Of a DNA stretch of 64,000 nucleotides, positions 32,128-41,152 are shown piece by piece. Location of the stretch: assembly GCF_014681765.1 (NCBI RefSeq), contig NZ_CP061498.1, forward strand, positions 3,361,501 to 3,425,500. Reading direction: 5' to 3'. Under the pieces are notes generated by a model, which saw only the letters and a program-made list of their open reading frames with translations, was not told the origin of the DNA and ran no database searches. Origin of the DNA: Roseicitreum antarcticum. GTDB lineage: Bacteria; Pseudomonadota; Alphaproteobacteria; Rhodobacterales; Rhodobacteraceae. How positions within the stretch are numbered: position 1 is the stretch's first letter; each line of letters starts with the position of its first letter. The position numbers were made by a program, and so were the translations under genes.

Positions 32128-33068
32128 GCAAGACCGACGTGAGTGAAAAGCAACCCTCGCGGCTGGCCAAGGCCTGGGACAGCGACTTTGCCTATGCCTT
32201 CCGCACCTCGCCCGTGGCGATTGTGGCGGCGTCTGTGTCGCTGTTGATCATCGCTGCGGCAGTGCTGGCGCCCGTGATCGCCCCCTATGATCCGTTCAAT
32301 CCGGCGTCGCTCAACCTGATGGACGGCTTCACCCCACCGATGGAGCCGAATGCGTTCACCGGCAACACGTTCATGCTGGGCACCGACAACCAGGGTCGCG
32401 ACATGTTCTCGGCCATCCTTTATGGCGCGCGACTGTCGCTGTTCGTGGGCTTTGCAGCCGTGCTGTTCGCCATGGTGCTGGGCATCACCGCCGGGCTGGT
32501 CGCGGGCTATCGCGGCGGCTGGGTCGACAGCTTGCTGATGCGCATCGCCGATGTGCAATTGTCCTTCCCGTCGATCCTGATCGCGCTTCTGGTATTTGGC
32601 GTGGCGCGCGGCTTTATCCCGCCCGCCTACCGCGAAACCATGGCCGTGTGGGTGCTGGTCATCGCCATCGGTCTGTCGGATTGGGTGCAATATGCCCGTG
32701 TCGTTCGCGGTGCCACCATGGTCGAAAAGAACAAGGAATATGTGCAGGCCGCCCGCGTCATCGGCGCGCATCCGGTCAAGATCCTGGTTAAGCATATCTT
32801 GCCCAACGTCATGGGGCCGGTGCTGGTGATCGGCACCATCGGCCTTGCGCTGGCGATTATCGCCGAGGCCACGCTGTCGTTTCTGGGAGTCGGCGTTCCG
32901 CCGACCCAGCCCAGCCTTGGCACCTTGATCCGCATCGGCCAGCAATACCTGTTCTCGGGGGAATGGTGGATATTGCTGTTCCCCTCGTTGACGCTTCTGG
33001 CGCTGGCGCTGGCGGTGAACCTGCTGGGCGACTGGTTGCGCGATGCCCTGAATCCGAGGTTGCGTTGA
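32124..33068 (+). CDS. ABC importer permease 2 (DppC type)
   Basis: A 314-residue inner-membrane protein. It shows the N-terminal cytoplasmic segment, first helix, and PVIAPYDPFNP that characterise DppC-like permeases. LGTDNQGRDMFSAILYGARLSL is the family signature at about 86-107. The EAA loop (YVQAARVIGAHPVKILVKHILPN) is near 206-228. Start is the rare TTG 32124 overlapping the previous stop (TTGA). The stop overlaps the next ATG as TGATG. It pairs with permease 1 to form the channel. Confidence 0.92.
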   Translation: MSKTDVSEKQPSRLAKAWDSDFAYAFRTSPVAIVAASVSLLIIAAAVLAPVIAPYDPFNPASLNLMDGFTPPMEPNAFTGNTFMLGTDNQGRDMFSAILYGARLSLFVGFAAVLFAMVLGITAGLVAGYRGGWVDSLLMRIADVQLSFPSILIALLVFGVARGFIPPAYRETMAVWVLVIAIGLSDWVQYARVVRGATMVEKNKEYVQAARVIGAHPVKILVKHILPNVMGPVLVIGTIGLALAIIAEATLSFLGVGVPPTQPSLGTLIRIGQQYLFSGEWWILLFPSLTLLALALAVNLLGDWLRDALNPRLR

Positions 33069-34066
33069 TGACTGACCCTGCAAAAACACCTCCGCTTCTG
33101 TCCGTGCGCAACCTCGTGGTCGAATTTCCGACCCGGCGCGGCGTGCTGCGTGCCATCGACAACCTGTCCTTCGACATTCAGGAGGGCGAGGTTCTGGGCA
33201 TGGTCGGCGAATCCGGTGCCGGCAAATCGCTGACCGGTGCCGCGATCATCGGCCTGTTGGAGCCGCCGGGCCGCGTTGCGGGCGGCGAGATCTACCTGCG
33301 CGGCAAGCGCATCGACAACCTGAAACCCGACGCCATGCGCAAGATCCGCGGCAAGCGTATCGGCATGGTGTTTCAGGACCCGCTGACCAGCCTCAACCCG
33401 CTCTATACCGTGGCTGAGCAGTTGATCGAGACGATCCGCACCCATCTGGACCTGTCGGAACGCGACGCCCGCGACCGCGCCATCGGCCTGTTGGATCAGG
33501 TGGGCATCCCGGCGGCGAAACAGCGGATTGACGATTATCCGCACCATTTCTCGGGTGGGATGCGCCAGCGTGTGGTGATCGCACTGGCGCTGGCGGCCGA
33601 ACCCGAACTGGTCATCGCGGATGAGCCGACGACGGCGCTGGATGTGTCCGTGCAGGCGCAGATCATCGACGTGCTGCGCGACATGTGCGCGCAAAAAGGT
33701 GCTGCGGTGATGCTGATCACCCATGACATGGGTGTGATCGCCGAGACGGCGGACCGCGTGGCCGTCCTCTACTCCGGCCGTATGGCCGAGATCGGGCCGG
33801 TGCGCGACGTGATCCGGCATGCTGAACATCCCTATACGGCGGGGCTGATGGGGTCGATCCCGACGCTGACGCAAACCTCGGACCGACTGGTCCAGATTCC
33901 CGGGTCAATGCCGCGGCTGAATGCGATCCCGCAGGGCTGCGCCTTCAACCCGCGCTGCGAAAAGGCGTTCGACCGCTGCTATGTCGAGCGACCGGACCCG
34001 ATCGACCGCGCCGATGGCCGCCGCGTGGCCTGCTGGCTCTATGACGCGGCAAAGGTGACCTCATGA
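33068..34066 (+). CDS. ABC importer ATPase 1 (DppD type)
   Basis: A 332-residue ATP-binding subunit. Walker A is GESGAGKS (about 45-52), the Q-loop is VFQDPLTSLNPLYTV, the signature is FSGGMRQRV (about 160-168), and Walker B is LVIADEPTTALDV, with the H-loop ITHDMG. The C-terminal oligopeptide-transporter extension contains GCAFNPRCEKAFDRC, a Cys-rich motif that binds an Fe-S cluster in some family members. ATG 33068 overlaps the permease stop; the stop overlaps the second ATPase (ATGA). Confidence 0.94.
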   Translation: MTDPAKTPPLLSVRNLVVEFPTRRGVLRAIDNLSFDIQEGEVLGMVGESGAGKSLTGAAIIGLLEPPGRVAGGEIYLRGKRIDNLKPDAMRKIRGKRIGMVFQDPLTSLNPLYTVAEQLIETIRTHLDLSERDARDRAIGLLDQVGIPAAKQRIDDYPHHFSGGMRQRVVIALALAAEPELVIADEPTTALDVSVQAQIIDVLRDMCAQKGAAVMLITHDMGVIAETADRVAVLYSGRMAEIGPVRDVIRHAEHPYTAGLMGSIPTLTQTSDRLVQIPGSMPRLNAIPQGCAFNPRCEKAFDRCYVERPDPIDRADGRRVACWLYDAAKVTS

Positions 34067-35079
34067 CTGACAGATTGCCGACTGATACATTGCTTCAGGT
34101 GCGCGGGCTGACGCGCTACTTCGACATCTCCAAACCTTGGCTGAACCGGGTGATCGAGCGTGAGGACAAGCGCTTTCTGACCGCCGTGGCCGATGTGGAT
34201 TTCGAGATCAAGCGCGGCGAGACCTTCGCGCTGGTGGGCGAATCCGGGTCCGGGAAATCCACCATCGCCAAGATGATCGTGGGGCTGGTAAAGCCTTCGC
34301 GCGGCGAAATCCTGTTTGACGGCCAGCCGATGCAATTCGAATCCGGCCCGGATATGCGCGCCCTGCGCCGCCGGTTCCAGATGATCTTTCAAGACCCGTT
34401 CGCCAGCCTTAACCCACGCTGGCGCGTCGGCGACATCATCGCCGAGCCGATCCACACCTTCGGGCTGGCATCTGGCGGCAGCGTCGCCGCCGAGGTCGGG
34501 CGCCTGCTCGACACCGTGGGGCTGTCGGCAAAGGATGCCGAGAAATTCCCGCACGAATTCTCTGGCGGCCAGCGCCAGCGCGTCGCCATCGCGCGGGCGC
34601 TGTCGTCAAAGCCGGAATTCATCGTATGCGACGAACCCACATCCGCGTTGGACGTGTCGGTTCAGGCGCAGATCCTCAACTTGATGCGCGATTTGCAGGA
34701 CGAATTCGGCCTGACCTATCTGTTCATCAGCCACGACCTCAGCGTGGTGCGCCACATGGCCAGCCGGATCGGCGTGCTCTATCTTGGCCGCCTGACCGAA
34801 GTTGCCGAGGCGCGGCGCCTCTTCACCAACCCGGCGCATCCCTACAGCCAGATGCTGCTGGACGCGGTGCCCGATCTGGAAATGTCGGGCAGGGCCCGCA
34901 AACCCGTGCTGGGCGAAATCCCCAACCCGATCACCCCGCCGTCAGGCTGCACCTTCCATCCGCGCTGCCCGCTGGCCAACCAGCGCTGCAAGACGGAATT
35001 ACCCGTGCCGGTCCCCACACCGGGCGGTCACGCCGCGTGTTTCGCGGTGGAGGAAGGGCGCACATCCGTTGATGCCTGA
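34063..35079 (+). CDS. ABC importer ATPase 2 (DppF type)
   Basis: A 338-residue ATP-binding subunit. It has Walker A GESGSGKS (about 63-70), Q-loop FQDPFASLNPRW, signature FSGGQRQRV and Walker B FIVCDEPTSALDV. The N-terminal segment DISKPWLNRVIEREDKRFL, inserted before the core, is typical of DppF-like subunits in alphaproteobacteria. The C-terminus again has a Cys motif, GCTFHPRCPLANQRC. It forms the ATPase heterodimer with the preceding protein. It is the last gene of the operon. Confidence 0.94.
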   Translation: MTDRLPTDTLLQVRGLTRYFDISKPWLNRVIEREDKRFLTAVADVDFEIKRGETFALVGESGSGKSTIAKMIVGLVKPSRGEILFDGQPMQFESGPDMRALRRRFQMIFQDPFASLNPRWRVGDIIAEPIHTFGLASGGSVAAEVGRLLDTVGLSAKDAEKFPHEFSGGQRQRVAIARALSSKPEFIVCDEPTSALDVSVQAQILNLMRDLQDEFGLTYLFISHDLSVVRHMASRIGVLYLGRLTEVAEARRLFTNPAHPYSQMLLDAVPDLEMSGRARKPVLGEIPNPITPPSGCTFHPRCPLANQRCKTELPVPVPTPGGHAACFAVEEGRTSVDA

Positions 35080-35090
35080 GGGATAGCGCG

Positions 35091-35109
35091 GCCCCGGCAC
35101 GCCCGGGGC
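35091..35109 (+). terminator. Weak terminator-like hairpin after the importer operon
   Basis: GCCCCGG (35091-35097) pairs with CCGGGGC (35103-35109) around CACGC. No T-run follows, so it may only mark the 3' end of the message. Confidence 0.35.
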
Positions 35110-35270
35110 GCCTGCACCGGACCAGGCAGCGCCGCCTGGCGTGGGTACATCACCCCGGCGGGGCCAATGGGAGTGTCGTTGAAAGGGTGCGCGCAGGCTC
35201 GCAACCGAAACGCAATCGCCGCCGCCCTGCAAGACGCTGCGATTGCGCTATCCGGGGCTGAAATTGCCGC

Positions 35271-36194
35271 TCAATACGTGGCGAATACCACGCGATCGGC
35301 GCGCAGCGCGGTGATGTAGTCTTCCATCGCCACACCGGCCAGTTCCAGCACGACCACGCCATTCAGCAAAACGTGGGTCGTGTCGGGGGCGATTGCCACG
35401 GCGTTATGCGGCTGACCGACAAGCGATTCGGGGATAAGCAGTTCCAGTTGCTCGGATTCGTGGTTGAAGTCGCTGATCGTCAGCAACTCGTGGTCCGGCC
35501 CGGGCTGGTAGAAGACCGTGAAGGTGTCGTTGCCTGCGCCGCCCGTCATCGTGTCGCCGGCGTCACCGATCAAGATGTCATCGCCCTCGTTGCCGATCAG
35601 CACGTCGCTGCCAGCCTCACCGTTGGCAAGGATTTCGGCAGAAAGTGTCGGGTCCGCCATCGCCCGGATCATCGTGATGGACATGTCGAGCCGGTCTTGT
35701 GTCAGGGCGTCCGGGGAGGGGCCCGCGTCGGCGCGCAGATCGGCGATCAGCGCTTCCAATTGCGCGGGTGACAGCGCCTGCAACTGATCCAGCGACCCGC
35801 CGGTCAGCGGGTTGAACAAGGCCTCGGCATTATCCACACCGATGATGATATCGTTGCCCCAGCCTCCATCCAGGGTATCCGCGCCCGGGCCGCCGAACAA
35901 AATGTCACTGTCGCCATTGCCTGCCAGCGCGTCATTGCCGGTGCCACCGATCAACAGGTCATTGCCCCAGCCGCCGGTCAGAATGTCGTCACCGGCGCGA
36001 CCTGCGATGCTGTCGTTGCCCCACAGCCCGTTGAGCGTGTCATCGCTGTCGTCACCGATCAGCCTGTCGGCACCGCCACCGCTGCCACCACCACCGCCGC
36101 TCGGGGTTTCGACCTCGGGATCGTCGTCCGATGACCCGCCAAAGGCGACACCCATCACACCCAGCCCCAGTAGCATGAACAACAGTTCCATCAT
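35271..36194 (-). CDS. RTX (haemolysin-type Ca2+-binding repeat) protein with N-terminal membrane segment
   Basis: A 307-residue protein. Residues 2-19 are hydrophobic (ELLFMLLGLGVMGVAFGG) and followed by an acidic stretch and a Gly/Ser linker. Then come glycine-aspartate nonapeptide repeats (GNDSIAGRAGDD, GNDLLIGGTGND, GNDIIIG and others; about 45-125). A helical insert and a second repeat group follow (DVLIGNEGDDILIGDAGD). A C-terminal beta domain ends the protein. RTX repeats bind calcium and usually occur in proteins secreted by type I systems, but no exporter is adjacent and a hydrophobic N-terminus is atypical. Function unknown. Confidence 0.82.
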   Translation of the reverse strand: MMELLFMLLGLGVMGVAFGGSSDDDPEVETPSGGGGGSGGGADRLIGDDSDDTLNGLWGNDSIAGRAGDDILTGGWGNDLLIGGTGNDALAGNGDSDILFGGPGADTLDGGWGNDIIIGVDNAEALFNPLTGGSLDQLQALSPAQLEALIADLRADAGPSPDALTQDRLDMSITMIRAMADPTLSAEILANGEAGSDVLIGNEGDDILIGDAGDTMTGGAGNDTFTVFYQPGPDHELLTISDFNHESEQLELLIPESLVGQPHNAVAIAPDTTHVLLNGVVVLELAGVAMEDYITALRADRVVFATY

Positions 36195-36319
36195 TTCACC
36201 CGTGCGCGAAGATATTTTGCAGTAACTATGCTGCGGAAATGCTTAACGGCGCACGGGCAAAGTTCAAGACAAACTGTTAACGTTTTGGAAACAGTCCTCG
36301 GCCAGCAAGGATGTGCCCT

Positions 36320-36853
36320 CTAGGCCGTGACAGGATGGCCTTCCTCGACGCCCGTGGCATCCGGGGTGAAGGTCATCGCCAGCCCGTTGATGCAATGGCG
36401 CGCTCCGGTCGGCTCAGGACCGTCATCAAAGATGTGGCCCAGGTGTCCGCCGCAGCGTGCGCAATGTACTTCGGTGCGTACCATGAACAGGTAGGACCGG
36501 TCTTCGCGCGTCCCCACCGCATCCTCAATGGCGTCCCAATAGCTGGGCCAGCCGGTCTGGCTGTCGTATTTCGTCTCGGACCGATAGACCGGCAGCGCAC
36601 AGCCCGCGCAATTGTAGTTGCCCACGCGGTCTTCCTTCAGCAGGGGCGAGCGTTCGCCCATCAGCTCATTGGTAAACGCGCGTTCGGTCGCTTCCTCGCG
36701 CAAAACGGCGAATTGTGCCGGGGTCAACTGCGCGCGCCACTCGGCCTCGGTGCGGGTAATCTCGAACGTGCCGGTATTGGCACCGGCCCGGGCAGCAAGG
36801 CCGCCGACGGTCAGTGCGGCGGTTGTCATCATGAATTTTCGACGTGTCAGCAT
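36320..36853 (-). CDS. msrB: Peptide-methionine (R)-S-oxide reductase, exported
   Basis: A 177-residue MsrB, reducing methionine-R-sulfoxide in proteins. A twin-arginine signal opens the protein (LTRRKFMMTTAALTVGG), so it works in the periplasm. The zinc site is NCAGC and HCARCGGHLGHIF; the catalytic Cys is in RHCINGLAMTF. TGWPSYWDAI is the substrate region. ATG 36853 was chosen because GGAGG precedes it and the Tat motif follows. ATG 36865 would include the ribosome site. It diverges from dnaG. Confidence 0.93.
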   Translation of the reverse strand: MLTRRKFMMTTAALTVGGLAARAGANTGTFEITRTEAEWRAQLTPAQFAVLREEATERAFTNELMGERSPLLKEDRVGNYNCAGCALPVYRSETKYDSQTGWPSYWDAIEDAVGTREDRSYLFMVRTEVHCARCGGHLGHIFDDGPEPTGARHCINGLAMTFTPDATGVEEGHPVTA

Positions 36854-36977
36854 GGGATCCTCCATATGGCTTTTATAGATATACGGTCGATGGTCGCGAA
36901 AGTTGCCTCACAGTTTCGTCACGTCAGGGCGGCGCGCGGGCTGGACAGCGCCGCACCAAGCGCCGATATTAATGCGC

Positions 36978-38933
36978 ATGAGCTTGCCCCCCGGATTCCT
37001 TGATGAACTGCGCGCCCGCGTCTCGATCTCCTCGGTGGTCGGGCGAAAGGTAACGTGGGACATGCGCAAGTCCAATATGGCAAAGGGTGACATGTGGGCG
37101 CCCTGTCCCTTCCACCAGGAAAAAAACGCCTCTTTTCATGTCGATGACAAGAAGGGATTCTACTACTGCTTCGGCTGTCAGGCCAAGGGCGATGTCCTGA
37201 CCTTCCTGCGCGAAGCCGATAACATGTCCTTCATGGAGGCGGTCGAGGTGCTGGCGCGCGACGCGGGCATGCCGATGCCTGCGCGGGATCCGCAGGCACA
37301 GCAAAAATCCGACCGCCGCAGCCAGTTGGTTGCCGTGATGGAGCAGGCCGCGCGATTCTACCGCATGCAGCTCAACAGTGCCGCAGCGGCGGACGCGCGG
37401 GCCTATCTGACCCGGCGCGGGCTGAAACCCGATGCGCTGGAACGCCATGGCATCGGCTTTGCCGCTGACACGCGGCAGGGCCTCTGGGCGCATCTGACCG
37501 GGGCAGGGGTGGCGGCTGACCTGATCGTGGACGCGGGCCTTGCCATCCGCCCCGATGACGGTGGCCAGCCGTATGACCGTTTTCGCGGTCGCATCATGTT
37601 TCCCATCCGCGACGGGCGCGACCGCTGCATCGCCTTTGGCGGGCGCGCCATGTCCGAGAACGCGCGGGCGAAATACCTCAACTCGCCCGAAACCGAACTT
37701 TTCGACAAGGGCCGCACGCTCTACAACATCGGGCCTGCGCGCAGCGCCTGCGGGAAGGGCACGCCGCTGATCGTTGCCGAAGGCTACATGGACGTGATCG
37801 CGCTGGTCGAGGGCGGATTCGCCGCCGCCGTGGCCCCCTTGGGCACCGCCATCACCGAAGACCAGTTGCGGCTGATCTGGCGGCTTGCACCGGAACCCGT
37901 GATCGCGCTTGATGGCGATTCGGCCGGGCTGCGCGCTGGTCAACGGCTGATGGACCTTGCCCTGCCGCTGATCGAGGCCGGGCAATCCATGCGCTTTTGC
38001 CTGCTGCCTGAAAAACAGGACCCCGACGATGTGCTGCGCGCGGGCGGCCCGCCCGCCATGCAAAAGCTGATCGACGGTGCCGTGCCGGTTGTGACCCTGC
38101 TGTGGCAGCGCGAAACCGAAGGCCAGAACTTCGACAGCCCCGAACGTCGCGCCGCCCTCGACTTGCGCCTGCGCCAGTCCCTGTCCCTGATCCGCGACCC
38201 CTCGTTGCGCGGGCATTACGCTGATGAACTGCGACGCCTGCGGCAAGAGCTGTTTGCCCCCGCCCCCCGCGCAGGCCGCACCTTCACGCCGCGCCGTGGC
38301 GGGGCGAACGCGCCCTGGGCCGACCGCCGCACCTCTGTCGCGCTGCCGCCTCTGGCGTCCACCCGCAGCACGCTGCTGGGCGGCGGGCAGGCCACCCCGG
38401 TCGAGGACCAACTGCGCGAGGCGATCATTCTGGCGATTCTCATCACCCATCCCGGGCTGATCGCCACGTTCGAGGCCGATCTGGACCGCGCCGAACTCAG
38501 CGACCCCGACCACCACGCCCTGCGGCTGTGCCTTTTGCGCCAGGCGGCGGACCCGGCGGCGGCGGTGGCCAGCCTGCGTGACGACCACGCCGATGCGCTG
38601 GACCGGCTGATGGCGCAAAACCACGTGCGCATCGCCCCCCCGGTGCACAACCGCCATGACACCGATCTTGCGCGCCGTTGTCTGGCCGAGGAATTCGCCA
38701 AGCTGAAGGCGCGGCGCGGCGCGGCGCGCGAGTTGCGCGATGCGATGGAAGACCTCGACCACCTCGCGGATGAGGGGGTCACCTGGCGCCTGTCGCAGGC
38801 CGCCGCCGCCCGCCACGCCGCCGAAAGGTCGAAGCTCGAGGATTCGGCAGATCTGGGCGAGAATCGGCAGGAACTGTCGAAACTCCTGCAAAACCTGATA
38901 GACGATGAGATCTGGGTGAAAAAAAAGCACTGA
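36978..38933 (+). CDS. dnaG: DNA primase
   Basis: A 651-residue primase that makes RNA primers at the replication fork. The zinc-binding domain has CPFH and CFGC (about 40-63). The TOPRIM domain has VAEGYMDVIALVEGG (acidic switch, near 265) and ALDGDSAGLRAG (near 310). The C-terminal helicase-binding region is Ala/Arg-rich and poorly conserved, as usual. Start ATG 36978 (MSLPPGFLDELR) agrees with relatives; ATG 36972 is two codons earlier. rpoD follows in the same direction, a conserved macromolecular-synthesis pairing. Confidence 0.96.
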   Translation: MSLPPGFLDELRARVSISSVVGRKVTWDMRKSNMAKGDMWAPCPFHQEKNASFHVDDKKGFYYCFGCQAKGDVLTFLREADNMSFMEAVEVLARDAGMPMPARDPQAQQKSDRRSQLVAVMEQAARFYRMQLNSAAAADARAYLTRRGLKPDALERHGIGFAADTRQGLWAHLTGAGVAADLIVDAGLAIRPDDGGQPYDRFRGRIMFPIRDGRDRCIAFGGRAMSENARAKYLNSPETELFDKGRTLYNIGPARSACGKGTPLIVAEGYMDVIALVEGGFAAAVAPLGTAITEDQLRLIWRLAPEPVIALDGDSAGLRAGQRLMDLALPLIEAGQSMRFCLLPEKQDPDDVLRAGGPPAMQKLIDGAVPVVTLLWQRETEGQNFDSPERRAALDLRLRQSLSLIRDPSLRGHYADELRRLRQELFAPAPRAGRTFTPRRGGANAPWADRRTSVALPPLASTRSTLLGGGQATPVEDQLREAIILAILITHPGLIATFEADLDRAELSDPDHHALRLCLLRQAADPAAAVASLRDDHADALDRLMAQNHVRIAPPVHNRHDTDLARRCLAEEFAKLKARRGAARELRDAMEDLDHLADEGVTWRLSQAAAARHAAERSKLEDSADLGENRQELSKLLQNLIDDEIWVKKKH

Positions 38934-39019
38934 TTCGCGGGATATAACCCTGAAACACAGATATTTTTGCCTGATATTCTGGGCTTTTGCCCGGTCAGTC
39001 CCTAAATGCAGGGGATAAG

Positions 39020-39034
39020 GGGGCATCCTGCCCC
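39020..39034 (+). promoter_or_regulatory. Hairpin in the rpoD leader
   Basis: GGGGCA (39020-39025) pairs with TGCCCC (39029-39034) around TCC, 67 bases before the rpoD ATG. It could end dnaG transcripts partly or process the dnaG-rpoD message. No T-run follows. Confidence 0.3.
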
Positions 39035-39100
39035 TGTGATTCGGCGCAGGTCTTGGGTAAAACGAGACAATCGAATCAGACTTTCCGCGTAGGAGCATCC

Positions 39101-41101
39101 ATGGCTGCTAAAGACACTGACGACAGCAAAACCGACGATCAGGATGCCGATGTATCGCTGGACATGAGCCAGGCATCGGTCAAGAAGATGATCGCTGCGG
39201 CGCGGGAACGTGGCTTTATCACCTACGAACAACTCAATCAGGTCCTGCCGCCCGATCAGGTGTCGTCCGAACAGATCGAAGATGTCATGTCGATGCTGTC
39301 CGAAATGGGCATCAACGTGATCGAAGACGATGAGGTCGAAGAAGGCGAAACCGCCGGCGGCGCGCTGGTGGAAACCTCCGGCTCGCGCGAAGTTGCGGTT
39401 TCGACCAGCAGCTCGGAAACGCTCGACCGCACCGATGACCCGGTGCGGATGTATCTGCGTGAAATGGGCTCGGTCGAACTTCTGTCGCGCGAAGGCGAAA
39501 TCGCCATCGCCAAGCGGATCGAGGCCGGGCGCAACACCATGATCGCGGGCCTGTGTGAAAGCCCGCTGACCTTTCAGGCCATCACCATCTGGCGCGACGA
39601 ATTGTTGTCCGAAGACGTGCTGTTGCGCGATGTGATCGACCTGGACGCGACCTTCGGCAATGCGATGGAGGATGATGAGGAAGGCACTGTGGCCGAAGGC
39701 CTCAGCGCCGAGGCATCGGCCCCAGTCCGCCCCGCGCCGCCGCCCCGCCCGGCGTCCGAGCCGGAACTCGATGCCGATGGCAATCCCATCGCGCGCGGCG
39801 ATGATGATGAGGATGACGACGAACAATCGAACATGTCGCTTGCCGCCATGGAAACCGCGCTGAAACCCCGCGTTCTGGAAACGCTGGACCGCATCGCGCA
39901 AGATTACATCCAGCTTGCCGACATGCAGCAGCAGCGCATGAATGCGGCGCTGGGCGATACGGCGGGGCTGACCCCCGACGAGGAAGCCGCCTATCAAAAG
40001 CTGCGCTCGGAAATCGTGGAGCTGGTGAACGGCCTGCATCTGCACAACAACCGGATCGAGGCGCTGATCGACCAGCTTTACGGCATCAACCGCCGCATCA
40101 TGGCGATTGACAGTGCCATGGTGAAACTGGCCGATCAGGCGCGCATCAACCGGCGCGAATTCATCGACGAATATCGCGGTCACGAGCTTGATCCCGTATG
40201 GCTCGATCTGATGTCCGAAAAGCCCGGGCGCGGCTGGCAGGCGTTGCTCGAACGCTCGCGCGACAAGGTTGAAGAGCTGCGCAACGACATGGCGCAGGTC
40301 GGCCAGTTCGTCGGCGTCGACATCACCGAATTCCGCCGCATCACCGGACAAGTCCAGAAAGGTGAGAAAGAAGCGCGGCAGGCCAAGAAGGAAATGGTCG
40401 AGGCGAACCTGCGCCTCGTGATTTCGATCGCCAAGAAATACACCAACCGTGGCCTGCAATTCCTGGATCTTATTCAGGAAGGCAACATCGGTCTGATGAA
40501 GGCGGTGGATAAGTTCGAATACCGGCGCGGCTATAAATTCTCAACCTACGCCACATGGTGGATTCGTCAGGCGATCACCCGGTCCATCGCCGATCAGGCG
40601 CGCACCATCCGTATACCGGTGCACATGATAGAGACGATCAACAAGCTGGTGCGCACCGGCCGTCAGATGCTGCACGAAATCGGGCGCGAACCCACGCCCG
40701 AGGAACTGGCCGAAAAGCTGCAGATGCCGCTGGAAAAGGTCCGCAAGGTGATGAAGATCGCCAAAGAGCCGATCAGCCTTGAAACCCCCATCGGGGATGA
40801 GGAAGACAGTCAGCTTGGTGATTTCATCGAGGACAAGAACGCGGTGCTGCCGCTCGACAGTGCGATTCAGGAGAACCTGAAGGAAACCACCACCCGCGTG
40901 CTGTCCTCGCTCACCCCGCGCGAAGAACGGGTGCTGCGCATGCGCTTTGGCATCGGCATGAACACCGACCACACGCTGGAAGAGGTGGGGCAACAGTTCA
41001 GCGTTACCCGCGAACGCATCCGCCAGATCGAGGCGAAGGCCCTGCGCAAGCTGAAACACCCCTCGCGCTCGCGCAAACTGCGCAGCTTCCTGGACCAGTA
41101 G
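39101..41101 (+). CDS. rpoD: Housekeeping RNA polymerase sigma factor 70
   Basis: A 666-residue primary sigma factor. Region 1.1 (about 20-80), region 1.2 with [10 protein letters not shown], and a non-conserved acidic insert (about 205-265, with DDDEDDDEQ-like runs) are visible. The core includes region 2 ([36 protein letters not shown] for -10 recognition) and region 4.2 ([24 protein letters not shown]) for -35 recognition. AGGAG lies nine bases before the ATG. Length is normal for alphaproteobacteria. It follows dnaG closely. Confidence 0.97.
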   Translation: MAAKDTDDSKTDDQDADVSLDMSQASVKKMIAAARERGFITYEQLNQVLPPDQVSSEQIEDVMSMLSEMGINVIEDDEVEEGETAGGALVETSGSREVAVSTSSSETLDRTDDPVRMYLREMGSVELLSREGEIAIAKRIEAGRNTMIAGLCESPLTFQAITIWRDELLSEDVLLRDVIDLDATFGNAMEDDEEGTVAEGLSAEASAPVRPAPPPRPASEPELDADGNPIARGDDDEDDDEQSNMSLAAMETALKPRVLETLDRIAQDYIQLADMQQQRMNAALGDTAGLTPDEEAAYQKLRSEIVELVNGLHLHNNRIEALIDQLYGINRRIMAIDSAMVKLADQARINRREFIDEYRGHELDPVWLDLMSEKPGRGWQALLERSRDKVEELRNDMAQVGQFVGVDITEFRRITGQVQKGEKEARQAKKEMVEANLRLVISIAKKYTNRGLQFLDLIQEGNIGLMKAVDKFEYRRGYKFSTYATWWIRQAITRSIADQARTIRIPVHMIETINKLVRTGRQMLHEIGREPTPEELAEKLQMPLEKVRKVMKIAKEPISLETPIGDEEDSQLGDFIEDKNAVLPLDSAIQENLKETTTRVLSSLTPREERVLRMRFGIGMNTDHTLEEVGQQFSVTRERIRQIEAKALRKLKHPSRSRKLRSFLDQ

Positions 41102-41112
41102 CACTCGGGTCT

Positions 41113-41132
41113 GGGCGGCCAGCCCGCCCTTT
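41113..41132 (+). terminator. Possible weak terminator after rpoD
   Basis: GGGCGG (41113-41118) pairs with CCGCCC (41124-41129) around CCAGC, followed by only TTTC. It lies 12 bases after the rpoD stop. Confidence 0.35.
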
Positions 41133-41152
41133 CATCCGCGAAGGGGCGGGGC

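Noticed and set aside
36969-39098. Minus-strand frame of 709 codons opposite dnaG
   Set aside because: Mirrors dnaG codons, has no recognisable domain and no ribosome site.
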